From: Iris pallida | Taxonomy: Eukaryota; Streptophyta; Magnoliopsida; Asparagales; Iridaceae | DNA: 64,000 bases | Reading direction: 5' to 3' | NCBI GenBank assembly: GCA_029216955.1 | Contig: JANAVB010016207.1 | Location: 62,001-126,000 of the forward strand | Part shown: positions 11,100 to 21,533 of the stretch, in pieces | How positions within the stretch are numbered: the first letter of the stretch is position 1 | How the letters are laid out: each line of letters opens with the position of its first letter | Notes under the pieces: model-generated | Told to the model about the DNA's origin: nothing | Database searches by the model: none | Seen by the model: only the letters and a program-made list of their open reading frames with translations | Translations under genes and position numbers: made by a program

Positions 11100-11423
11100 C
11101 ATTTTTTCTTCTGCTGACTAAAAATTAACGGGTTTGTATTCCGAAAATGAACAGACGTTTATACACATCAGTCGTATATTTTTGACGTTTACATCCAAAC
11201 GTCAACTAATTTCTCAACGTTTATTGTAAAACATTGGCATATCATGTCTATGCCAACTTATACATAAATGCCAAGAAAAAAATGTTATAAATTCCCAACC
11301 TTTATGAGAAAACATCGATATTTTTTGACATTTACTGCAGAACGTCGACATATCATACATAAGCCAACTTTAATATAAATGTTGGAATAATAAACGTCGG
11401 GAAAGTCCTATTTTCTTGTAGTG
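11100..11423. repeat. CACTA right terminus and subterminal repeats
   Basis: Repeats of GACGTTT, AACGTCGA/G and AACGTTT in both orientations run up to the terminal TTTTCTTGTAGTG, mirroring the left end. Confidence 0.85.
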
Positions 11424-11601
11424 ATAACTGCAACTTTCGAGGAAGAGAATAAATGAATGAACCATCATGTCGATTTTTTTTTGAAGAGAGGACAATAAAT
11501 GGTCAGTTATAAATGAATGAACAATTATAAATGAATGAACAGTTGTACTTTTTTCCAAAAGTCGCATCAGTTCTCGAGATTGACTTATCTAGTTGTTTCG
11601 T

Positions 11602-11611
11602 CTATAAATAG
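11602..11611 (+). promoter_or_regulatory. TATA box of a possible antisense transcript in gypsy-1
   Basis: CTATAAATAG is followed about 35 bases later by a CT-rich leader (TCAATCTCTTTTCTTTCTG) and then an open frame from 11674. The orientation is opposite to the gypsy-1 coding strand. Confidence 0.45.
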
Positions 11612-11673
11612 AACAAAACTTTCTTAAATATCTTCAATCTCTTTTCTTTCTGTAAAAAATATCTTCCAAAGAT

Positions 11674-11874
11674 TTGCTCACCCCGAAGATTGAAGGAGAG
11701 ACCGAGACGCCTCCTGCTGAGCTTCCAGTGCCTCCTCAGAAAGAAAGGGGTGAAGGCTCAACTGCTCTTGTTGCAAGACGGGACTTGATTGCTGAGCTAG
11801 TGGAACCCAGGAAAACTGTCGAAGAAGAAGCATTGAGGATGGCTGCTTGCGAGTTTTTTTGTGAGTTTCGATAA
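11674..11874 (+). CDS. short antisense ORF downstream of the gypsy-1 integrase
   Basis: An open frame of about 66 codons lies on the strand opposite to gypsy-1, 150 bases from the integrase stop. It has no ATG at its start (the first possible codon is TTG after an in-frame TAA), so it may be a second exon or have lost its start. The translation is Glu/Pro-rich (E-G-E-T-E-T-P-P-A-E-L-P-V-P-P), soluble, and matches no family I know. It could belong with the antisense frame at 1749-2129, from which it was separated by the CACTA insertion. On the plus strand that frame lies upstream and this one downstream. Confidence 0.3.
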   Translation: MLTPKIEGETETPPAELPVPPQKERGEGSTALVARRDLIAELVEPRKTVEEEALRMAACEFFCEFR

Positions 11875-12024
11875 TAAAATGTTTGAACGTTTGGCAAACT
11901 ATATATTTAATCATGAAGGATCGAAGCCTCCTCCCCGTCCGTAATATTATGTAATTCCATTATTCTTTTGAATAAAATAAACTTTTATATACATGATGTC
12001 TGTGGAATAAAGTAGATTTTGCAT

Positions 12025-13158
12025 TTATACATAATATTTCTTGAGAAATTTGTCATTGATAGGCATCATAGCAACTCTGCCGTCCATATTTGTTAATTGA
12101 TAGGCTCCATTTGAGAAAACTTTATTTACCACATACGGTCCTTCCCAGTTTGCCTCTAACTTACCCTTGCTCATATGTGTCATAGTCATGGGACGTCTGA
12201 CTGTGAGAACTAACTCGCCTTCCTGGAATGTTCGCACTCTGACTTTGCGATTGAAGGCTTTTGAAATCTGGGCCTGATAAAGTTCGATGTGTTGTTGAGC
12301 TAATAACCTTTTCTCGTCAAGTGCCTCCAATTCTTGAAGTCGAAGACGATCATTATTTTCTGTAGTAAGCTCGTTAGCAATGGCGATTCTTATTGAAGGA
12401 ATTTAAATTTCTAGAGGTAGGACAGCTTCGTATCTATATACTAGAGAAAATGGTGTACAACCTGTGGGGTTACGGACAGTAGTGCGATATGCCCATAGAT
12501 ATTCTCCAAGTTTATCACTCCAATTACGTTTGTTAATAGAGACAAATTTCTTAAGGAGTTTGATAATGGTCTTGTTGAATGCTTCAGCCAACCCGTTAGC
12601 CACAGGATTATAGGCCGTAGAGGCAACATTATTGATTCTGTTGTCATCACAGAACCTATTAAACTTCTGGCTGATAAATTGTAGCCCATTATCATGGATG
12701 ATTCGGCGAGGGACACCAAATCTGTATATCACATGATGTTTGATGAAGTTGATGACACTACTAGTTTTTTCTTCAGCCAAAGGTATAGCTTCTGTCCACT
12801 TGGAGAAATAATTGGTTATAGCCAGGATGAACCGATATCCTTTAGATGAAGGAGGATTGATACGGCCAATTATATCCATGCCCCAAGCTTCGAAAGGCCA
12901 TGAGGCAGCAGTCAGATGAAGAAATTCTGATGGTTGGTGAATAAAATCTGCATAAATTTGACATGCACGACATTTTCTTGCTTAGTCAATAACATCTGAT
13001 ACCATAGAAGGCCAATAGTAGCCCATACGCCGAATACGATCCTGTAGTTTAAGACCAGGCTGATGTGCTCCACAAATGCCATCATGAGCTTCGCGTAGTA
13101 TCTGCTTTGCTTCATCACCAGCAAGACACCTCAAGAGTAATCCATCAAAAGTTCTTGG
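12025..13158 (-). pseudogene. gypsy-1 integrase (IN)
   Basis: IN inserts the element cDNA into chromosomal DNA. In minus-strand order: a zinc-binding H-H-C-C region (about 13130-12900, with C-G-A-H and C-R-A-C-Q), the catalytic core (12879-12403) with G-M-D-I-I-G, I-H-D-N-G and G-L-A-E-A-F supplying the D, D and E of the triad, and a C-terminal part (12330-12025) ending W-E-G-P-Y and F-L-K-K-Y-Y-V. The frame is broken by TAA at 12403-12405, where gypsy-2 has Gln, by a TAA in the zinc region near 12982, and by a TAA at about 13162. All three catalytic residues are still present. Over most of its length it aligns residue by residue with gypsy-2 IN. Confidence 0.88.
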
Positions 13159-13943
13159 TTAGAGAGTTTTAGTAGTATGATTATAATAGAATCGAAGTGA
13201 TCGACGACGGATGCTTGTAGCTTCCTTAGGATCTTCTAGCAAAATGTCATGTACTGCAAAATCAATGAAAGGTGTTCTCCAGTCCTCGCTAATGACATTG
13301 ACTTCAGTGAGATTACTGAATTCAATGTTATGGTTGTTTTCGACACAAAATAGTTCTCTATTAGAGATAACAACCATTTGTTGTCTTTTGACTGGAATTG
13401 TGAATACCGCAGCTAGGTTAGCTAAGGCATCAGTTTCTGTATTGCATGTACGATGTACATGCTCGATGAAGAACCCTTTGAATGAAGAAGCTATCTTGGT
13501 TGCTGCTTCATGGTATGGTACTAGATCTTGATGTCGGACTTCATATATGCCTCTAACCTGATTAACAATCAGTTTAGAGTCACCATATACTTCAAGATAT
13601 TCAATATTCAATTGTTTGGCTAATTGGAGTCTAATGAGCAAGTATTGTATTCTGCGACATTGTTAGAGCACGACTCGTCTAAAGAAGAAGCCCTTTGAAT
13701 AGCTAATCCCTCGGGTGAAACGAGAACAATTCCCACTCCAGCAACAAGGGTACCTCCAGGTCCAATTCTAGAAGCTCCATCGAAGAACAACCGCCAAGTA
13801 GGAAACTCTTCTGAGATCATATTTGATTCCAATGTTTCGTTTGGAATCTCGTAATAGAGTTTAGATGTTTCAGGAATAGGATGAGCTGTTAAGAAGTCAG
13901 CAAGTGCTTGGCCTTTCATATTCTTTTGAGGAACATAAACCAT
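13159..13943 (-). pseudogene. gypsy-1 second (archaeal-type) RNase H domain
   Basis: Two overlapping frames make one domain. 13943-13620 contains L-F-F-D-G-A-S-R-I-G-P-G-G and N-N-V-A-E-Y-N. 13641-13159 continues L-Q-L-A-K-Q-L, V-Y-G-D-S-K-L-I-V-N-Q and later E-T-D-A-L-A-N-L-A. The F-D-G-A-S, A-E-Y, G-D-S and D-A-L-A motifs supply the acidic catalytic set (D, E, D, D) of RNase HI, in an arrangement typical of the additional aRNH domain of the Tat lineage. A 1-2 base deletion near 13640 splits the frame. The domain sits between the RT-linked RNase H and integrase, as in gypsy-2. Confidence 0.85.
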
Positions 13944-14015
13944 ATCATATTGTGCTAATAATATGGCCTATGTGGCAAGCCTAGAATTGAATGTACTTGG
14001 CTTCTTTATTAAGAC

Positions 14016-15380
14016 TCAAAGAGGATTGACCCGGGATATGACATGAATAGTTTGGCCTATGATATAATGTCTTGTCTTCTGAACGGCAAACATTAAGGCT
14101 AAACATTCTTTCTCCACCGGACTATAACGATGTTCAGCTCCAATCATTGTTCGACTAAGGTAGTAGATGGCTTGTTCATGACCTTCCTTGTTCTTCTGAG
14201 CCAGCAAAGCTCCCAATAAATGGTCCATTACCCGGACATACATTAAGAAGGATATTCCTGAGATCGGTGGTACAAGAACCGGTAGACTCATTAAATACCG
14301 CTTAATGTCATCAAATGCTTGTTGACATTCTTCCGTCCAAACGAAAGATACACCTTTCTTCATTAACTGAGTAAATGGTCTGCAACATCCTGATAAGTTC
14401 GAAATGAACCGCCTAATGTACGCAAGTCGACCTTGGAATTCTCGTAGCTCTTTTAGGTTGCGTGGAGGACGCATCTCTTGAATGGCTTTGATCTTCTCAG
14501 GATCAATGTGTATACCTTTAGAGGTAATGACGAAGCCGAGAAATTTGCTACTAGAGACACCCAAGAAAGACTTGGTGGAGTTTATTTTAAGTTGATGCTG
14601 GCGCATTAGATTAAAGATAGTTCTTAAATCTTGAATGTGATATTCTTTGAGACGACTTTTGACAGCAATATTGTCAACATAGCATTCGATAGTCATTCGC
14701 AGATGATCTCAAAATATAGTACTCATAGCCCGCTGGTAAGTTACACCTACGTTCTTAAGACCAAACGGCATGACTGTATAACAGTACACTCCACGAGGAG
14801 TATGAAACGAAGTATGTTTTTCATCTTCAGGATTCATCCGGATTTGATTATATCCAGAAAACCCATCCATGAAAGAAAGTCGTTCGAATCTACATGTATT
14901 GTCGATCATGACATCAGTAATTGGGAGAAGGAATTCGTCTTTAGGGCAAGCATCATTGAGATCCCGAAAATCTATGCAAACTCGAACCTTTCCGATCTTC
15001 TTCAGAACTAGAACGACGTTGGCTAACCAGTTAGGATGTTGTTCTTCTTTGATAAAACTGCAAGCTATAAACGTTTTGACTTCATCATCAATTGCATCCA
15101 TCATTTCAGGCTTGAATCGCCGCTGTTGTTGTTTGACCGGCTTGGCATTCGGCAAGATATTAAGTTTATGAGTTGCGATTTGAGGATCTAATCCCGACAT
15201 ATCTTTATAACTCCAGGCAAAGATATTAATATATTCACGAATAAGGTGAATTAATTCTTGTTTATCATCTTCTGAGAGATTTTTGCTAATGAAGAATGGT
15301 CGTGATATACCTTTCTCTCCAATATCGATTTGGACTAATTGATCTTCAGTAGGTGGTTCTCTTTGTTCAAAATGAAGTTC
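14016..15380 (-). pseudogene. gypsy-1 reverse transcriptase and first RNase H
   Basis: The RT copies element RNA into DNA. In minus-strand order: R-E-P-P-T leader, M-S-G-L-D-P, K-V-R-V-C-I-D-F-R-D-L-N, F-M-D-G-F-S-G-Y-N-Q, M-P-F-G-L-K-N, then C-Y-V-D-N-I-A-V, G-F-V-I-T-S-K-G, and the RNase H region with K-E-C-L-A-L. The Y-x-D-D active site reads Y-V-D-N (codon 14670-14672), losing the second Asp; gypsy-2 has Y-I-D-D at this site. An in-frame TGA (14709-14711) separates palm halves and TAG (15381-15383) precedes the region. The first RNase H ends near 14016. The copy cannot make an active RT. Confidence 0.9.
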
Positions 15381-16829
15381 CTACTGATTGTCCATCATTT
15401 GTGCCCAAGGGTCCACTTCAGGAGCTTCCTCAATGTCATCTTCGTCATCTTCCAAAACTTCGGCAGACATCATGTTAGAAGATACTATCACCCTATGAAC
15501 ATGACCGATGCTGGTATCAGAATCACATGAGATAGAATAAGAAGAGTTAGATCGTTCTTCTTCATCAGATTCGGCAGGTTTCGGAGTTGGAAGTGGTGAA
15601 GCATAACCTAGTCCCCGTTTCATTTTATTGTGGTATTGTTGTGATTTTTCTTTTGGAACAGGAATACGAAGAGGAGTTCGCCTTCCTTTACAGTTGCTGT
15701 GGCCTGTTCTGAAATCATAGCCCATTTTACGGATGATTGCTTTGGATTGTGGACTATAGCAGCATAATTGTAGCCTTCTTGTATCATCTCTATTATCGTT
15801 ATAGAGCATAATTTTTGGTTCCTCTCTTTTGTTGAAGAATATAGGCTTTTTATCTTTCTTTCGAGATGGTACTAAGAAGTACGACTCATGTATTGAATCC
15901 AAGGATACCACATTTCGTAGAGATGATACGACTTCTATTGTAAGTGGTTTAAAGCTATATAACATATCCAAATGACACTGAGTATAGTAAAAGACATCAG
16001 TATACTGCAAAGGAGATGCTTTATTGATTTTTACACTATCATTTACAATAGGAACTTTAGCCTTAGCAGGCTTAGTCAGATTGATGACAATAGGGGGATA
16101 AGAAGAACGAGAAGGAGGAGGGGGCATCTTACGACGAAGATCGATTACAAGCTGCTCAGAAGAGGTGAGCTCCCTTTGTTCCTGACTATCACCCTTGTGC
16201 TGCTTCTCATGGGAAGGAAAATAGATAGTCAGTGGTTTAGAAGACAGAGGACAGGAGGTACGTCCTTTGACCGGGATCACCAGATTATCATTTGGCACAT
16301 TTTTCCGTTCTTTATCTGTGTCCATTGCCAGTACCACCTTCATGAACATACGAGAATCGTTGCAGTATGCTTCAACTCCTTTTAAAGAATTCAGATCTGC
16401 AACCTCTTTTTGGACTTCTCTATTACCATCCACATGTTTGAAACATTGGTGCAGAGTAGAAGGTACAATATTGTGTTCATGGAGAAATGATCTTCCTAAC
16501 AAAGCATTGTATGAGCCATAATTGTCAATAACATAGAAAGTTACCTTTGTACGAAGATTGCCAATTTGAAGTTTTAGGCTTATCTTCCCCAAAGGTTCAC
16601 TTCTTTCTTGATTGAACCCTAAAATGGTAGTGATAGTTGTAGAAAGATTATGCACTGGGATCTTCAAAGCATCCAGCAAAGACTTTGGCATGATACTAAG
16701 TGCGGAGACTGGGTCAATCAGAATGCGATCGACTTTCATGGTGTCCACATACCCCGTGAAATAGAGAGGATGATCATGATGATTGTCTTCTAACAACATG
16801 TCATCTTGTGTAAAAGTAATGTTGGGCAT
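15381..16829 (-). pseudogene. gypsy-1 protease region (PRO) with C-terminal linker
   Basis: The frame opens M-P-N-I-T-F-T-Q-D-D and carries the aspartic protease motif as I-D-P-V-S-A-L-S-I-M-P (about residues 37-47), followed by G-F-N-Q and A-L-L-G-R-S-F-L. Retroviral-type proteases use D-[T/S/P]-G; gypsy-2 has D-P-G-S, so Gly to Val here probably kills the enzyme. The long linker after it, with G-Y-D-F-R-T-G and an acidic end, is also found in gypsy-2. The frame extends upstream to about 17210, interrupted only by TAG near 16914, and contains L-A-Q-L-A-N-T-P-A-R-L-S and R-L-S-K-E-T-R. It ends at TAG 15381-15383, directly before the RT leader in the same frame. Confidence 0.83.
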
Positions 16830-17210
16830 TAATTCGAATACACTATGATAATGTGCACAACTGACATGCTCCTTTTCAGGCTTTTTGAGGAGAGTAAGAT
16901 AAGCGTCAGCCTACATCAAAGCTTCACTTAACGTCTCTCGAGTTTCTTTTGAGAGACGTAAGAGTTCAAAGATTGACAATCTTGCTGGAGTATTGGCCAA
17001 TTGAGCCAATATGTCAAAGTTATATAGTTTTTCAAGTCCAAGAGACGAGGACTTTTTTAATGCTTTGTCAAAGCGAACAGATTGTTTTTCCTTGTCTGCT
17101 GATGTGGGTTTAGAAGGAGTTGGTTCAGCTACCGGCAGGGATGTAGAAGGTATATTATCTACATGAGAAGATGATGTAGGAGGGGCATCAGGAGATGGAG
17201 CAGGATTCTC

Positions 17211-18058
17211 TTAATTTTTAGGATATTTCCGATGATAGGGTTTCCCAGATCTAGTGCCCATTAGAATTTCTTCTTCTGTTGCTGGTTCAAAGGATACTAT
17301 ATTGCAGCTTTCCGATTTAACTTTGGAGTGCTTCTTTTGCTTAGAAGAGGAAGGCATTTCAAAATTTGCCCCCAGATCTGGATGAATCCACATAATCTCT
17401 CCCCTATCAGTTGATAGCCGAACAAGACCTTCATTTTGAGGAGGTGGAGATTCACGATCTCAAGAGTAGTCCTTGGAATGGGGACAACACCATCTTGTAC
17501 AAGTTGTGGTGGAAAGTCACCAAACTACATAGAAACGACATTAGCAGTCACCGTCTTCTCGTCCTGCTGAAGAGTAATTGCTCCAGAGTTGACCAACTCT
17601 TAGATTTTACCCTTGAGCACATAACATGCTCTGGTTAGATGCCCTATAAATCTGTGATAAACATAATATTTAGGGTGATCGGTTTTATCCACTTCTTTTG
17701 GCCGTTTTGCCTCTGGAAGTTGAAGCTTATTGCTTTTGATCAAACAATCGAAGATGCTCAAAGTATCATCTTTATCGAAAGAATACACTTTCTTTGGACG
17801 AGTTGTCTTCTGCTGTGGTGCTGATGGAGTGGGTGTTGTCTGAGTGATGTTGACAGCCAAAGACTCCTTGCCCTTAAGATTAATGGCCATTGTTTCTTTA
17901 CCCTTGCGGTTATTCTGGCGATTATTACCCCCGGGTGTAGGATGTTCGTCTTGGTTAGGATGGGTCATCTGAACTCCTAACTGTTTGAACTTTTTGACAC
18001 TTACCTCAGCTGCCTTGGCATTCACAATAAAAGAAGGCCAATCCTAAAATTGTGTAGA
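17211..18058 (-). pseudogene. gypsy-1 Gag C-terminal part with zinc-finger-like motif
   Basis: After the capsid-like region come a basic linker (N-R-Q-N-N-R-K-G-K-E) and K-V-Y-S-F-D-K-D-D, then K-Y-Y-V-Y-H-R-F-I-G-H-L-T-R-A-C-Y. The matching site in gypsy-2 is F-C-L-Y-H...C, so the first zinc ligand Cys has become Tyr here. TAA at 17600-17602 stands where gypsy-2 has Gln. The frame then continues with M-W-I-H-P-D-L, a conserved block shared with gypsy-2, up to TAA near 17211. Two more stops (about 18008 and 18033) separate it from the capsid part. The zinc-finger-like part probably contributes to RNA packaging, by analogy with the family. Confidence 0.75.
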
Positions 18059-19606
18059 TCATGTCCATATACTGATAATTGGCAACAAATTTGATTTGCA
18101 AGTGTCTATTGTTACAGCAGATGGAGTTCTTAAAGGCATTTTGAGTGCCTCTCGGCGGAAACTTTTAATAAAACTCTTTGTGAATTTATTGTGCCTTTGT
18201 TTAATCTTAATGAGGGCAGACATTGTATTGTCATTAACTCCCTCATAAAATCGTTCCAAGAACATTTGTTTGAAACCAGCAAAAGAAGTGATATAACCAT
18301 CAGGCAAGCTACGATACCAGACGTATGCTGCGCCGGCTAAACAACCGACGAACACCCTGGTAAGGAGAGCATCATTTGGCTGTAGTTGGTCAGTCATCAC
18401 CTCAAAGTGATTAATGTACTGACTTGGAGAAGTGCTGCCATCGAACAACATAATTGTCGAAAGTTTGTATTTAGGAGGGAATGGAACCTCCTTCCACTCT
18501 GTAGGATATGGTTGCTTTATGCCTAATCTTTGTAGACAATCTTTCTGCTTGAAGGCCTCAAACTGAGTGCGTAAGAGTTTCACAGCCTCATTAGCATCCC
18601 CTGATGTTTGGAAATTGGTGGGCTGATTAGAAGTGTTAGGAGGAGGAACAACGTGATAATTACCACCCCCAGCACCAGACTGACTGGGATCAACTTGAAT
18701 TGGCACAGAGGCAACCTGAGGAGGTGGTACCCCAAGACTAACAGGTACAGAAGATGCTATGAGCTCTGGATTAGTAGCAGGATTCATAACCGGTGGCACT
18801 GCATATTGAGCCACGATTATTGTATGCATACTTGCAACTATTTCATCCATGGTCTTCAATTTGTCTTCAAGTGCAACAATTCGCTGCTCTTGACCTGTCG
18901 AAGTAGAAGCATCTTGATCTTCCATAATGGTATATGTCGTTACTTCTCTTGCTACTATTGATGAGATAGTTTGTTCAGAACTTTCACTATCTACATCAAA
19001 CTCTGAAAAAGAGTCTTCTCCTAGATGAGCGATAGGGAGATCTTCTTGATTAAAGAAACCTTGGTTCAAATTTTGATTTTTTGATCTGGTATATTAAAAG
19101 ACACCTTCATTGGATACATGAATCCGATCCAAGTATTGCTGACTGGGATTACGGGATGCATTACGTCTTGGACGTTTCCCACCCGCAGTTCCTTGAGAAG
19201 TCATGTTAACAGAAGCATATAATAGCTCATTTTTATCTTCTATTATATGTTCGGGAGTTGAAGCATAGTTCAGACGATCGAAGACAGATCGTCGAGCCGA
19301 TTGGCAACAACAGTTGATGATGACTTCATGAAGACAGTAATTTGGAGGTGAGGAAGACATCCCTGTGATCTTTCGTCTTTGTATAAGACGTTGCTGAAGA
19401 TCAATTACAACTACAGGACGAGAAGAAGTCGGAGGACCATATTCGTTAATGATGTTAGGAACATGTCTCCTATTCTTCAGATGTTTAGTTCCCTGAGTGT
19501 ACAAAGATGTACTCAACTCATTAGCATAAGTGGTTGGGTCCTTCTTTTCAAACTTTGGCTTATGGTACAGATTGGCCTTTGGCATAGGGTTCTTACATTT
19601 TACCAA
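18059..19606 (-). pseudogene. gypsy-1 gag (capsid region)
   Basis: The frame starts at ATG 19606 with a basic, low-complexity N-terminal part containing R-R-S-V-F-D-R-L, a motif repeated in Tat-lineage Gag leaders. TAA at 19094-19096 interrupts it and the same frame then continues into the capsid domain: E-W-K-E-V-P-F-P-P-K-Y, M-L-F-D-G-S-T-S-P, H-F-E-V-M, A-Y-V-W-Y-R-S-L-P, F-K-Q-M-F-L-E-R-F-Y. This is the plant Retrotrans_gag pattern. It ends at TGA 18059-18061. Gag forms the virus-like particle. The domain is colinear with gypsy-2 gag (56494-57720). Confidence 0.85.
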
Positions 19607-19706
19607 ATTTGATACTGGTTGATGTCTATTGAGTAAGTACGTAAATCAGAAAATTCTGCTCCAGTTGTCTCTGTTTGTGATACCCTCAATTTTTCTTGCT
19701 TAAATC

Positions 19707-20573
19707 TTAAAATTTAAAAGGTGGAAAAATCTTGACTAGACCCCATATGGTAGGCAAGATACCTCTTTGATCAGTATTCTTTCTAATATCAGAGATCCGA
19801 AGACCTCTGTTCAAAGGAATAGAATCTGATATATCTTCCTCTAAGTCATACACCAGGGAAGCTTGAGAAAAGACCAAAGGGTGCTTTCCTTTATTTTGTA
19901 GAGGGTTAGCTAAGAAGCGTTTTCCTCTATTTTGTTGTTAGACCACTTTAGGCACATGTTGCATCAGTTGAGAAAATGTCAAAGGACTCTTCCCTTTGTT
20001 CTGTCTAGTGGCAGTACTAGAACATTGCTTCTCTAAGTTCAGAACTGGAGAATTAGAAGAGGGCATAGCCAAAAGACTAGTTCCCTTAGGTTGCACCAGA
20101 GCAGCAGACTGTGCCTGAGTTGCTGATTGCTTGGATTGCGCTATAGCACTATGGACTACTGGTGGCGCCTTGGCAGCAACATGGGTAGACTGCACCTCAG
20201 CAACGGCCTGAACAGACTGTACCTTGGCAGTAAAGAGAGTAGTAGACTGTGGGCGGGTAGCAAGAAGAGTGGATTGCACCCGGGTAATATAGACAGGATG
20301 TGCCTGAGCCACTGAGGCGGATTGCGCCTTGGCCAATGAGCACTCAAGTTGCGCCTGGGCAACAACAACTATAGGAGATTTAGGAGTCCACACAGTCCTG
20401 TTCTTGGCGATAGCCACAGTGCGCTTGTTGCTTTTAGTGTTGATCATATTCTCGTGGGCTGTCTGGTTGACCTGAACAACCAGAGTCTTGTACGTCTTGT
20501 CGATCGACGCAGTATCACATTGAGTTGTCACCTTCTCGTCGGAGGAGAAAGTCTTCCCCAGCAGAGTCACCAT
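19707..20573 (-). pseudogene. gypsy-1 extra ORF that starts inside the primer binding site
   Basis: The ATG at 20573-20571 overlaps the PBS, so the first codons (M-V-T-L-L-G-K) are written by PBS bases. The frame runs to TAA 19938-19940 and then, in the same frame, for 76 more codons to TAA 19707-19709. The middle consists of about 10-16 residue repeats of the A-x-V-Q-S type; the end has Q-N-K-G-K-S-P-L-T-F-S-Q and a near repeat Q-N-K-G-K-H-P-L-V-F-S-Q. Gypsy-2 has the same beginning, M-A-T-L-L-G-T-T-F-S-S-D-E-K-V. Ogre elements also carry an ORF of unknown function between the 5' LTR and gag, and this may be its counterpart. No known domain is visible. Confidence 0.6.
20555..20572 (-). other. 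gypsy-1 primer binding site
   Basis: The minus strand reads TGGTGACTCTGCTGGGGA three bases inside the 5' LTR end. It is complementary, with few mismatches, to the 3' end of a plant tRNA-Arg (…CCCCAGCGGAGTCGCCA), the primer known for Ogre/Tat-type elements. The tRNA match is from memory. The position next to the LTR supports it strongly. Confidence 0.8.
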
Positions 20574-20575
20574 TT

Positions 20576-21528
20576 TGTTTGCAAAAACAAAAAAAAGTTT
20601 ATTCCAAACTTATAAAAGAATAGTACAAAGTACAATGAATTCTGGGAAAGTACAACTATAGAAATCTGATCAGAAGACGATCACTTTATCCCTTGGACTC
20701 TGTGAACTTGAAGACTAGAGCCTCTGGAGAATGTAGCAGCAATTTTACAAGAGTTCTTGATCTCTGTGCGTGATCCTTTCATAATAATTGGAAACTCTAT
20801 TTATAGAGTTCAGGAAATAACTATTTTAGCAGTTACTCTGATGTGCACGAGGCTAGATTGTGCCACATTGGGTTGTGCCAACCTCCTGTTGTGCCAACCA
20901 CCTGTTGTGCCAACTTTCATTCAGTTATCAGCCATTTGCTAACTGTATTTAGACGTGTGGCATCATGTGATTGAGATGCGCGTGGTCGTGTACAGGATAG
21001 TAGACACGTCTTGAGATATTAGTGGCATGTGCGCCACGTCATCCTGCTTTGGAAATGAAAATTGTCTCAATTTTATCAGGTTGTGCGAGCATCAGTCAAC
21101 AAGTTGAATTGCCCCAGATTAGACTGCGCCTAGACATGTGGAAGCTTTTGAGAAGAAGTCATTCAGATTGCGCCTAGGCGCAACTAAGAAACTTGTCAGG
21201 ATTGTGCCTAGGCACAACTCATAAGATGTACAGGACAGCTGCCAGTCCAACCTCCTCGAGCGGCACAATTCGAGGGATTTAAAGAGATTTTCCTCGTTCA
21301 CTGTGTTTGTCAATTGTCAGTGCTGACAGGTAATGATAGCCATTAAGCGTCAAATGCCACGTAGGCTTTGGCGCAATATAATTGAGCGCAGTTTAGTATC
21401 AGGCGCAATCTGATCCTCAGCGCAGTTTGGTCTCTAGGCTTCAAAATAGTGGCACAGCTTGATTTTTGGGGCGCAACTTGATCACTTAGTAGTAGATGCA
21501 TGGAACAACTTGATTTTTAGGCTCTACA
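20576..21528 (-). repeat. gypsy-1 5' LTR
   Basis: It is homologous to 625-1561, with TG...CA ends and TSD GCTAG directly outside at 21529-21533. It carries the same palindromic TATA segment (minus strand AACTCTATAAATAGAGTT, near 20792-20809) and the GCGC motif cluster. An extra CCTGTTGTGCCAACCA-type duplication near 20884-20900 is absent from the 3' LTR. Confidence 0.93.
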
Positions 21529-21533
21529 GCTAG

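Larger units (their letters stand above)
3682..11423. mobile_element. CACTA (En/Spm-type) transposon carrying captured gene fragments
   Basis: The left end is CACTACAAGAAAAATG and the right end is the inverse, TTTTCTTGTAGTG. The 3-bp duplication ATA flanks it exactly (3679-3681, 11424-11426). Both ends carry arrays of an AACGTCGG/AACGTTTT motif in both orientations, typical of CACTA subterminal repeats. The 7.7-kb interior shows no recognisable TNP2-type transposase. It holds exon-like fragments of three plant genes (CHUP1-like, mitochondrial EF-G, mitochondrial uL15) and nested hAT MITEs. It is therefore a non-autonomous, gene-capturing CACTA inserted between the integrase and the 3' LTR of gypsy-1. 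Confidence 0.93.
625..21528 (-). mobile_element. gypsy-1: Tat/Ogre-like Ty3/gypsy element, minus strand, interrupted by a CACTA element
   Basis: It is bounded by two related LTRs (625-1561 and 20576-21528), each reading TG...CA, and flanked by the perfect duplication GCTAG. On the minus strand the order is 5' LTR, PBS, extra ORF, gag, protease, RT, RNase H, a second archaeal-type RNase H, integrase, a non-coding 3' part and the 3' LTR. A second RNase H after the RT-RNase H is diagnostic of the Tat lineage. Without the CACTA insertion the element is about 13.2 kb. By eye the first 480 bp of the LTRs differ at about 26 sites (about 5%), so it is clearly older than copia-2. Confidence 0.93.

Noticed and set aside
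12912..13124. Minus-strand open frame over the gypsy-1 integrase zinc region
   Set aside because: It is out of frame. The integrase frame with G-Y-Y-W-P and C-R-A-C-Q residues is the real one.
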